NCBI GenBank assembly: GCA_947464665.1
Contig: CANHXV010000066.1
Coordinates: 1 to 9,928 of the forward strand
DNA from: Comamonadaceae bacterium
Lineage (GTDB): Bacteria; Pseudomonadota; Gammaproteobacteria; Burkholderiales; Burkholderiaceae_C
DNA: 9,928 bases
Direction: 5' to 3'
The notes beneath the pieces were generated by a model that had not been told where the DNA came from, did no database searches, and saw nothing but the letters and a program-made list of their open reading frames with translations. The number at the start of each line of letters is the position of its first letter. Positions within the stretch are counted from its first letter, which is position 1. The translations under genes were made by a program, and so were the position numbers. Below, in pieces: positions 1 to 6,492 of the stretch.

Positions 1-1358
1 CCAAGTCCACTTGGCATGCCAAGCAAGCCGCAGACAAAGTGAAAGCCCAATGGGCGCAACGAACTGAAGGCGCCATTGATACAAAGCGCATTGAGTCTGA
101 ACTCAAAGAAAAGTTGAAATCAGAAAAGGGTTTTACGTTTTATGAGCAAGGCGATGCCGCTAAAGCTGAAAGCAGCGCGTCGCGCATGATTGAAGCGCAG
201 TACAAGGCTCCCTATTTGGCGCATGCCACCATGGAGCCCATGAACTGCACAGCCCAGTTCAAAGATGGCTCACTAGAAATTTGGGTGCCTACGCAAGTAC
301 CAGGTTTGGCGCGTGCTGCGGCTGCCAAGGTGGCCAATGTGTCGGTCGATAAAGTGAAGGTCAACGTCACGCTATTGGGCGGGGGGTTCGGTCGTCGCTT
401 AGAAACCGATGTGGTGGCACAAGCTACCCAAATTGCCATGGCACTAGATGGTGCGCCCGTTCAAATGGTGTGGTCTCGTGAAGAAGACATGACGCACGAC
501 TTTTACCGTCCGATGCAAGTGGCACAACTGAGCGCTGCTTTGAATGCCAAGGGAGAAGTTGAAAGTTTGCGCATCAAGTCTGCTGGCGATGCCATTACGC
601 CGCGCTGGATGTCTCGCGTTTTGCCTGCTCTTTCTGGCCCCTTTGATGCACCTGATAAAACAACCGCAGAAGGTTTGTTTGATTTGCCTTATGGATTTCA
701 GCATCAGCACATGTCGCATGTATCAACTCGCATGGGTGTACCGATAGGTTATTGGCGATCTGTAGGCCATTCGCACAATGCTTTCTTTTCTGAAAGCTTC
801 ATGGATGAGTTGGCGTTTGAAACCAAACAAGATCCTTTAGCCTTTCGCTTGTCTTTGTTAAAGCGGGTGCCGCGTTATGCGGCTGTTTTGAAGTTGGCTG
901 CAGAAAAAGCCAAGTGGGGCGCAGCCTTGCCAGCAGGCCACGCGCATGGCTTGGCTTTACACGAGTCATTTGGATCTATCGTGGCCCAAGTAGCCGAAAT
1001 TTCTTTAGAGGGCGGTATGCCCCGTGTGCACCGTGTGGTCTGTGCCATCGATTGCGGCACTGTGGTCAACCCAGACACGGTAGCGCAGCAAGTAGAAAGC
1101 TCGGTGAACTTTGCTTTAAGTGCAGCCTTGTTTGGCAAAATTGACATTCAAGATGGCGTTGTTCAGCAAACAAACTTTACCAACTACCCTTTGGTGAACT
1201 TGGCTCAGTCGCCGGTTGTAGAAACTTGGATTGTGCCCAGTACACAGTCGCCTGAAGGTGTGGGCGAACCTGCTGTACCGCCCTTGGCGCCTGCTGTGGC
1301 CAATGCCATGTTCAAACTCACAGGCCAAAGAGTTCGTTCTTTGCCTTTCAAGTCATAA
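1..1358 (+). CDS. Molybdopterin-binding aldehyde/isoquinoline-type oxidoreductase, large (beta) subunit, 5'-truncated by window edge
   Basis: This is the C-terminal part of a xanthine-oxidase-family molybdenum hydroxylase large subunit, closest to IorB (isoquinoline 1-oxidoreductase beta). Such subunits hold the molybdenum cofactor and hydroxylate N-heterocycles or aldehydes, with electrons passing to a small [2Fe-2S] subunit. The frame is open to the left edge (first full codon at base 3), so the GTG at 39 is internal. About 451 codons are present; the family usually has about 700-770 residues. Visible motifs are GGGFGRR (378-398), the PIGYWRSVGHSHNAFF block near 738-785, and the C-terminal GVGEP, whose Glu (1266-1268) matches the conserved active-site glutamate. 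After CGTVVNPDTV the sequence reads VESS where I would expect a Gly-rich EGG-like stretch. The substrate cannot be told. The small subunit is not in view and would lie upstream if present; apaG follows after 44 bp. Confidence 0.9.
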   Translation, partial: KSTWHAKQAADKVKAQWAQRTEGAIDTKRIESELKEKLKSEKGFTFYEQGDAAKAESSASRMIEAQYKAPYLAHATMEPMNCTAQFKDGSLEIWVPTQVPGLARAAAAKVANVSVDKVKVNVTLLGGGFGRRLETDVVAQATQIAMALDGAPVQMVWSREEDMTHDFYRPMQVAQLSAALNAKGEVESLRIKSAGDAITPRWMSRVLPALSGPFDAPDKTTAEGLFDLPYGFQHQHMSHVSTRMGVPIGYWRSVGHSHNAFFSESFMDELAFETKQDPLAFRLSLLKRVPRYAAVLKLAAEKAKWGAALPAGHAHGLALHESFGSIVAQVAEISLEGGMPRVHRVVCAIDCGTVVNPDTVAQQVESSVNFALSAALFGKIDIQDGVVQQTNFTNYPLVNLAQSPVVETWIVPSTQSPEGVGEPAVPPLAPAVANAMFKLTGQRVRSLPFKS

Positions 1359-1374
1359 TCCATTTGCCGTGCTT

Positions 1375-1396
1375 GAATTTGTAATTCGGGCAAAAT
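1375..1396 (+). promoter_or_regulatory. Possible -10 element and small dyad just before apaG
   Basis: A CAAAAT hexamer at 1391-1396 lies 6 bp before the apaG ATG, where transcription would start at or next to the start codon. Just upstream is a small inverted repeat, GAATT-TGT-AATTC (1375-1387). No convincing -35 hexamer stands at 16-18 bp. This is only a candidate; apaG could instead be read through from the upstream oxidoreductase gene. Confidence 0.2.
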
Positions 1397-1402
1397 CACA
1401 CC

Positions 1403-1795
1403 ATGCCAAATTACAAACTCCAAGTTGAAGTCATACCTCAGTATCTGCCTGAGCAGTCAGACCCTGCCAGCAATCTTTATACATTTGCTTACAGCATCAC
1501 GATCACCAATACAGGTAGCATTGCTGCGCAAGTCATCTCAAGATCTTGGAGCGTGAACGACGCCAATGGCCTGCACGAGAAAATCAAAGGTTTAGGGGTG
1601 GTGGGATACCAGCCCTTGCTGCAACCGGGTGAAAAGTTTCAATACACCAGTGGCACCCGCTTAAGAACACCCACAGGCACCATGCACGGCAGCTATTTCT
1701 GCGTTGCCGAAGATGGTGAAAAATTTGATGCAGACATCCCAATGTTTGTGCTGGATGCCCTTAGCAACGAATCGGGAAAACGTCATCTGCATTGA
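1403..1795 (+). CDS. apaG: ApaG family protein
   Basis: 130 residues, against about 124-128 usual for ApaG, a single fibronectin-III-like beta-sandwich domain. The whole chain matches the family from memory: YLPEQSDP near residues 14-21, the beta-strand YSITITNTGS, the SRSW-NDANG segment (about 46-56), the glycine motif GLGVVG (63-68), QPLLQPGE, YTSGTRL-TP-GTMHGSY and the closing FDADIPMFVL. The last dozen residues are a polar tail. ApaG was linked genetically to Co2+/Mg2+ resistance in enterics, but its biochemical role is not settled. The usual enteric partners apaH and ksgA are not adjacent. The start has only a weak upstream ribosome-binding signal, and a CAAAAT hexamer ends 6 bp before the ATG, so a leaderless transcript is possible. 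The family call is firm. Confidence 0.95.
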   Translation: MPNYKLQVEVIPQYLPEQSDPASNLYTFAYSITITNTGSIAAQVISRSWSVNDANGLHEKIKGLGVVGYQPLLQPGEKFQYTSGTRLRTPTGTMHGSYFCVAEDGEKFDADIPMFVLDALSNESGKRHLH

Positions 1796-1819
1796 AATTT
1801 CAGCGTCGATCAATTTTCA

Positions 1820-1841
1820 CTTGAGCATCAAATAGCTCAAG
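1820..1841. repeat. Inverted repeat downstream of apaG
   Basis: CTTGAGC (1820-1826) and GCTCAAG (1835-1841) form a perfect 7-bp stem with an 8-nt loop, starting 25 bp after the apaG stop. No clear T-run follows on the + strand, so as an intrinsic terminator for apaG it would be weak. It also covers the last codons of the short minus-strand frame. Confidence 0.35.
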
Positions 1842-1892
1842 ATGGCTTTCTGCACTGCCAATAAATCCAATTTATGCTCATAACCCATAAAA

Positions 1893-1909
1893 CCTTTGTA
1901 CAGCAAAGG
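1893..1909. repeat. Inverted repeat CCTTTG-N5-CAAAGG
   Basis: Six-base arms at 1893-1898 and 1904-1909 with a 5-nt spacer. Read on the minus strand the stem is followed by TTTTAT, so it has a faint terminator-like look in that direction. It lies inside the coding-like minus-strand frame, so it may simply be codon content. Confidence 0.25.
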
Positions 1910-2018
1910 ATCCAAGGCAATTTCTCGGCCAACGGAGAATGGGGGGGTAGGCAGCAGTTTGGGTTTGCCCATTGCATGCATGTTAAGCCTTGTCGCTGCA
2001 CGTTATGGCGTAGGATTT

Positions 2019-2039
2019 AAACTAGAACAATTCTAGTTT
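2019..2039. promoter_or_regulatory. Perfect 21-bp dyad, candidate operator for the EamA transporter gene
   Basis: AAACTAGAA (2019-2027), spacer CAA (2028-2030) and TTCTAGTTT (2031-2039) form a perfect inverted repeat with 9-bp arms. It lies 102 bp before the preferred ATG of the transporter gene and 66 bp before an alternative TTG. The AT-rich arms, short spacer and missing T-run argue against a terminator and fit a dimeric regulator site. It contains a T-N11-A core (T2023, A2035), as in LysR-type sites, but TetR or MarR types would fit equally. No regulator gene is in view, and I could not place a convincing -35/-10 pair around it. Confidence 0.45.
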
Positions 2040-2141
2040 GCAATTTAGTGTCATCAGATCCCTTGCTGGTATCTAGGCTGCAGAGTTTGGCTTGGCTGGT
2101 GAGTTTTGTGTTCTCTCAAATTGCCAGAATGGTTCGGTTAC

Positions 2142-3035
2142 ATGCTTCATTTAGAGTCCTTGAGACGTGAAAACTTACTGGGCATTGCTTGGATGATTGC
2201 ATCCATGGCAGCATTTGCCATTGAAGATGGATTCCTCAAGACAGTCACTAAGCAATTGCCAGTCGGACAAGTATTGATCATGTTTGGTGCGGCTGGCCTC
2301 TGCGTATTTGCTGTGATGGCAAGGCGTGCAGGTGCTGCCATTTTTCAGATGCAAGTCTTGACCAAAAACATGCTATTGAGAGCGGTATGCGAGTTCTTTG
2401 GTCGTCTTTTCTATATCTTGGCCATTGCCTTAACACCGATGTCCTCGGCCACTGCCATCCTGCAATCAGCGCCTTTGTTTGTGATGTTGGGTGCGCGTAT
2501 TTTTTTACGTGAAAAAGTAGATGCCAAAACTTGGCTTGCTATTTTTGTGGGCCTCTTGGGAGTCATGATCATTTTGCGCCCCTCAGCAGAAGACTTCTCT
2601 CCAATGTCCTTAATGGCGCTTGTTGGAACACTGGGTTTTGTGGGCCGTGATTTGCTCTCACGCACTGCACCGCCCACACTGACCAAGGAAGTGCTTGGCT
2701 TTTATGGGTTTACCAACCTGGTGATTGCTGGTGCGTGCTTTTCAATTTGGGATGGCAAGCCATTTTTGCCATTGCAGACGCAGCAGTTGCTGATGCTAGG
2801 CGCTGCGTTGATGGTAGGTGTATTTGCTTATACCGCGCTCATGATTGCCATGCGAACCGGCTCGATAGGGGCAGTCACACCCTACAGATATTCGCGTCTG
2901 CTGTTTGGTATTTTCATTGGTGTGGCTGTATTTGACGAACAACTAGACGCTCCCATGCTACTGGGGTGCGCTGTGGTGATTGGTGCTGGGCTTTTTATCG
3001 GCTGGCAAAACCAGCGTCGTCAACCCGCTCAATGA
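2142..3035 (+). CDS. DMT superfamily transporter, EamA domain protein
   Basis: An inner-membrane protein of 297 residues (309 if the upstream TTG at 2106 is used) with ten predicted hydrophobic helices in two EamA repeats of about 140 residues. The first repeat runs from LLGIAWMIASMAAFAIEDG to GVMIILRP and includes the conserved SSATAILQSAPLFVMLGA segment and the REKVDAKTW loop. The second runs from MSLMALVGTLGF to the GLFIGW helix and includes GSIGAVTPYRYSRLLFG and F-DEQLDA. The family exports or takes up amino acids, nucleobases and other metabolites; the substrate is not readable here. I prefer ATG 2142 because N-termini in this family are short. TTG 2106 is the rival because GGTGAG (2098-2103) precedes it at close spacing. 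The 3' end overlaps the convergent DUF6172 gene by 41 bp. Confidence 0.9.
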   Translation: MLHLESLRRENLLGIAWMIASMAAFAIEDGFLKTVTKQLPVGQVLIMFGAAGLCVFAVMARRAGAAIFQMQVLTKNMLLRAVCEFFGRLFYILAIALTPMSSATAILQSAPLFVMLGARIFLREKVDAKTWLAIFVGLLGVMIILRPSAEDFSPMSLMALVGTLGFVGRDLLSRTAPPTLTKEVLGFYGFTNLVIAGACFSIWDGKPFLPLQTQQLLMLGAALMVGVFAYTALMIAMRTGSIGAVTPYRYSRLLFGIFIGVAVFDEQLDAPMLLGCAVVIGAGLFIGWQNQRRQPAQ

Positions 3036-3336
3036 TCACAGGATCGTTTTCAGGGCGAATGACACGCACACCGTGTTTACTCAAAATTTCAACATAGACC
3101 GAAGCCGCACCTTCTTTGGCCAGTGCACCCAAGCTTTCAATCACCGCGCTAACTTTGACCACTTCGGCTGTCTCAGCCGTTAATCCTACTTTGCAGTCAA
3201 AGTCCCAGAAGTCAACTTCTTTGGGGACTGCACGATTGCGTTCGCGTTTGAAATATTTGCGAATCTCGTGCTTGACAGCTTCCAAGATGCGCTCGGAGTT
3301 TTTGCCTTCAATTTGCAGGGGGAAGTTCTTTTTCAT
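2995..3336 (-). CDS. DUF6172 family protein
   Basis: A small soluble protein of 113 residues resembling, from memory, the uncharacterised proteobacterial family DUF6172. It has the MKK-FPLQIEGK start, the basic HEIRKYFKRERNR segment, the hallmark VDFWDFDC, and the YVEILSKHG-R tail. Function is unknown and there is no signal peptide or membrane segment. An in-frame ATG at 3357 would add seven residues, but AAGGA (3344-3348) sits 7 nt before ATG 3336, so the shorter form is chosen. The gene follows the RND permease on the same strand after 75 bp and could be read from that transcript. A GATAAT hexamer is present in the gap, without a good -35. Its last 13 codons overlap the end of the convergent EamA transporter gene. 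Confidence 0.85.
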   Translation of the reverse strand: MKKNFPLQIEGKNSERILEAVKHEIRKYFKRERNRAVPKEVDFWDFDCKVGLTAETAEVVKVSAVIESLGALAKEGAASVYVEILSKHGVRVIRPENDPVIIERVDDAGFASR

Positions 3337-3343
3337 CGATAGA

Positions 3344-3348
3344 TCCTT
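3344..3348 (-). promoter_or_regulatory. Ribosome-binding site deciding the DUF6172 start
   Basis: AAGGA on the minus strand, 7 nt before ATG 3336. It lies inside the frame that would start at ATG 3357, so it supports the internal ATG as the true start. Confidence 0.6.
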
Positions 3349-3411
3349 ATAGGGCAAGCGCCCATCTGGGACGTTGATGCAAGTTTCGATTATCGCTGAG
3401 TCAGTGCTTGA

Positions 3412-6400
3412 CTAGGTAAATCGCTGACCTAAGGCTTTCAATCGTCGTCCCCAAGCCTCGCGAGTTAGCTCGATGCTGTCATAGAAACTCGGAATGATCA
3501 ATAGCGTAAGGATGGTCGAGGTGATGGTGCCGCCAATGATAGCCGTGGCCATAGGCCTGTAAAACTCACTGCCTTCGCCGATGCCAATGGCCACTGGCAG
3601 CATGCCGGCAATCAAGGCAAAGGTGGTCATGATGATTGGGCGCAAACGTTTGCGGCCTGCAGCCATGAGAGCCTCTTCACGGTCCATGCCTTCAGCCTCG
3701 GATGTGCGCGCTGCATCCAACAGCAAAATGGCATTTTTAGCCACCAAGCCCATGAGCATGATCACGCCAATGAGACTCATGAGATTCAATGTGCCACCCG
3801 TTAAAAGCAAAGCCAACACGACGCCAATCAGCGACAAGGGCAAGGAAAACATCACCGCCAATGGTGCGGTGAATGAATTGAATTGCATGACCAAAATGAA
3901 GTACATCAAACCAATGCCCGAAATCAAGGCGATGCCCATTTCTGCAAACACTTCTTTTTGGTCCTTGGAAGCGCCATCGAGTTCAAGGCCATAACCTTCT
4001 GGGAAGTTGATGTTCTTGGCAATCTTTAAGGCATCTGCAGTGACTTCACCCGAAGATCGACCTTGCACATTGGCAGAAACGCCAATGGTTCTTTTGCCAT
4101 CAGAGTGTTCAATTTTGGACGGCGCCTTGCCCATGGAGACTTTCGCAATTTGGGCTAAGGGCACCACCGTGTTCATGCCAATGACTGTGATGGGCAGCCG
4201 TTCAATGTTGCTGGCACTCATGCGGTCTTCGGGGCTTAAGCGAACTGCCACATCGCGCGATTCGCCTGTGGGATCGACCCAGTCTCCAACTTCGATGCCT
4301 GCAAAAGCAACCCGCAATGCATTGGCTGTGTCGGTGACAGAAATGCCTAAAGAGTTGGCTAAGCCGCGATCCAACTCAATTTGCAATTCGTTCTGCGGGT
4401 CTTGTTGTGACAAGCCCACGTCGACGGCACCAGGAACTTGCCTGAGTTGTGCCATGAACTCACTGGTGATGGCCAAAAGTTTAAGAGAATCGGTTCCGTT
4501 GAATCGGATCTGCACTGGCTTTGTTGCGCCGTTGGACAAGTCGTCCAGCACGGTGTACTCGGCGCCCACCAGCTGGGAGGTACGCTTGCGCAATTCAATG
4601 GCAATAGTTTGCGCTGTGCGTTTGCGGTCGGTGCTCTTGCCAATGTCGACATAAATGCGGCCGCCACCTGGGTTCACATAGCTGTTGGTGGCCTTGGTTT
4701 CGGGCAAACTGCGTGCCATGACTGCAGCAGCTTCTAACTTCATGCGCGAATAGTCTAAATTGCTGCTGGCAGGCGTTCGAACATCGATGGCCAAAGTTTT
4801 ACCATCTGATTTTGGTAAGAAACTAGAGCCGCCAAACTGATATTGCAAAAAGATGGCAGCAAAGAAACTGACCACTGCAAAAGCAATCATCCAACGGCGG
4901 TGGTGCAAAGCCCACGCAATGAGATTGCCATAGCGATCGGCTTGATGGTCAAACCATGCATTGAATTGCTGAAGTTTCAGGCTGATGCCGGTTTTAGGCT
5001 TGAGGTGTTCACCAGGGGGGTCTCCCCAGTAGGCAGACAACATGGGGTCTAGCGTGAACGAAATCAACAAGCTCACCAAAACCGAAGCCACCACAGTGAG
5101 CCCGAAAGGTCGGAACCACTCACCCGAAACGCCTGGCATGAAGCCTACAGGAATGAACACCGCCACGATGGAGAAGGTGGTTCCTGCGACGGCCATGCCA
5201 ATTTCAGAGGTGCCGTTCAAGGCCGCGGTTCGTCGGTCTGAGCCACGTTCCATATGTCGCACGATGTTTTCTCGAACCACAATGGCATCGTCAATGAGTA
5301 CGCCAATGGCCAAGGACAAGCCCAGCAAACTCATAAAGTTAAGTGTGAAGCCGCACAGCCATACGGCAATGAAAGCGGTGATCACGGATGTTGGCAGTGA
5401 CAGCGCCGTAATAAGCGTTGATCGCCAAGAATTTAAAAATACATAGACTACAAAAATAGTGAGACCTGCACCAAAAATCAAGGCGTCTATCACATTGTTC
5501 AAACTGTTTCTGGCTTCAACGCCACCGTCTTGCGTGATTTCAAGCTGCGTGCCTTCAGGCAGTGTTTTGCTGACTTCTGCCACCAAATCACGAATTTCGT
5601 TGGCAACGCTCACAGTAGAAGCGTTGCGCGAGCGTGTGATGGCCAATCCCACGTTGGGTTTGCCGTTTCGCACGCTCATGGTGGTGAGTTCGGCAAACCC
5701 ATCAGACACAGTGGCGACCTGACCCAGTCGGATCAGGTCATTGCCACTGCGCTTGATGACGATTTGGTTGAATTCAGCAGGTGTTTCGATGCGGCCCAGC
5801 AAGCGAATGCTTTGGTCTTCAAGTGCGCCTCGAATTTTTCCAACGGGTGCAGCAGCATTTTGAGTTCTGAGCGCGTTCACCACTTCGGTGACAGAAAGAT
5901 TCACCTCACGCAGCTTTTGAGAGTGCAGCAACACACTTAACTCGCGTTTGAGTGCGCCGTTGACATTGACTTGTGCCACTCCTGAAATGCCGCGAAATTT
6001 GTCAGCAATTTGGTCTTCTGCAATGCGTGATATTTCAGCATGGTTTTGGCTTGAAGAAGACAAAGCCAATTGCATGATGGGTTGAGCCCCTGGGTCAACG
6101 CGAAGAATCACAGGCTCCCTAATTTCGGTGGGAAGTTTGTAGCGAACCTTGCCTATGGCGTTGCGTACTTCGTCAGTTGCTTCCACCATATTCTTCTTGA
6201 ATTCGAAGAAAACCTGTATGTTGGCGTTGCCTTCGTTGGCTGTTCCACGCAAATCTTTGATGCCATTGACCGATTGCATGGCCTTTTCAACACGGTTGAG
6301 CACTTCACGTTCAACCGTGTCAGGCGATGCGCCGGGGTAATTGATATCGATCACCAACAATGGCAAATCGACATCGGGAATTTGATTGACTTTGAGTTTC

Positions 6401-6489
6401 TTCAGTGCCAAGAGGCCCATTGCCATGAGCATGAGCAAAATAACGATGGTGACAATCGGCTTCTTAACGCTGAAATTGGACAGAAACAT
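3412..6489 (-). CDS. RND efflux permease, HAE (AcrB/MdtC-like) family
   Basis: Inner-membrane proton-driven pump subunit of a tripartite efflux system. Its 1025 residues match the usual 1020-1050. The order is TM1 (about 12-30), a first periplasmic porter loop (about 35-330), TM2-TM6 (about 335-487), TM7 (about 533-550), a second porter loop to about 855, then TM8-TM12. TM4 carries GVLIDDAIVVREN with the paired aspartates D400 and D401, matching AcrB D407/D408. TM10 carries GLVAKNAILLLDAA with K918, matching AcrB K940, so the proton relay is complete. The Asp pair points to the hydrophobe/amphiphile class rather than the heavy-metal class. The ATG follows the adaptor stop by only 3 bp, indicating translational coupling. 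No outer-membrane channel gene follows. The substrate is unknown; the position behind kynBUA is suggestive only. Confidence 0.95.
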   Translation of the reverse strand: MFLSNFSVKKPIVTIVILLMLMAMGLLALKKLKVNQIPDVDLPLLVIDINYPGASPDTVEREVLNRVEKAMQSVNGIKDLRGTANEGNANIQVFFEFKKNMVEATDEVRNAIGKVRYKLPTEIREPVILRVDPGAQPIMQLALSSSSQNHAEISRIAEDQIADKFRGISGVAQVNVNGALKRELSVLLHSQKLREVNLSVTEVVNALRTQNAAAPVGKIRGALEDQSIRLLGRIETPAEFNQIVIKRSGNDLIRLGQVATVSDGFAELTTMSVRNGKPNVGLAITRSRNASTVSVANEIRDLVAEVSKTLPEGTQLEITQDGGVEARNSLNNVIDALIFGAGLTIFVVYVFLNSWRSTLITALSLPTSVITAFIAVWLCGFTLNFMSLLGLSLAIGVLIDDAIVVRENIVRHMERGSDRRTAALNGTSEIGMAVAGTTFSIVAVFIPVGFMPGVSGEWFRPFGLTVVASVLVSLLISFTLDPMLSAYWGDPPGEHLKPKTGISLKLQQFNAWFDHQADRYGNLIAWALHHRRWMIAFAVVSFFAAIFLQYQFGGSSFLPKSDGKTLAIDVRTPASSNLDYSRMKLEAAAVMARSLPETKATNSYVNPGGGRIYVDIGKSTDRKRTAQTIAIELRKRTSQLVGAEYTVLDDLSNGATKPVQIRFNGTDSLKLLAITSEFMAQLRQVPGAVDVGLSQQDPQNELQIELDRGLANSLGISVTDTANALRVAFAGIEVGDWVDPTGESRDVAVRLSPEDRMSASNIERLPITVIGMNTVVPLAQIAKVSMGKAPSKIEHSDGKRTIGVSANVQGRSSGEVTADALKIAKNINFPEGYGLELDGASKDQKEVFAEMGIALISGIGLMYFILVMQFNSFTAPLAVMFSLPLSLIGVVLALLLTGGTLNLMSLIGVIMLMGLVAKNAILLLDAARTSEAEGMDREEALMAAGRKRLRPIIMTTFALIAGMLPVAIGIGEGSEFYRPMATAIIGGTITSTILTLLIIPSFYDSIELTREAWGRRLKALGQRFT

Positions 6490-6492
6490 GTT

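Larger units (their letters stand above)
1817..1981 (-). pseudogene. Short coding-like frame, possible C-terminal remnant of a larger gene
   Basis: A 54-codon frame on the minus strand, from ATG at 1981 (alternative ATG at 1972) to TGA at 1817-1819. The peptide has an ordered look: a Pro-rich start (LLPTPPF), GREIALDPLLY, KGFMGYEHK, and an amphipathic end LAVQKAILSYLMLK. Codon choice (TTG/CTG Leu, GCC Ala) resembles the real genes nearby. An AAGG lies 6 nt before the ATG, so it could be translated. An in-frame TAA stands 7 codons before the ATG, and I see no continuation in the other minus frames upstream. The early MHA and the late VQKAIL recall the C-terminus of carbamoyltransferases, where an MHCLP-type motif is followed by a QKA-L helix, but this is a weak resemblance. 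I do not recognise the gene. It could be a decayed fragment, a genuine small protein, or chance. Confidence 0.35.

Noticed and set aside
39..41. GTG at 39 as a start codon for the first gene
   Set aside because: The frame continues unbroken to the left edge with family-like sequence (STWHAKQAADKV), so the gene is truncated by the window.
4007..4654. Long + strand frame of 215 codons, and others at 3581-3994, 5042-5446 and 6070-6594
   Set aside because: They lie fully antisense to the RND permease (the last also crosses into the adaptor gene), have biased composition (many Met, Ser, Thr), and show no family likeness. They are shadows of the coding strand.
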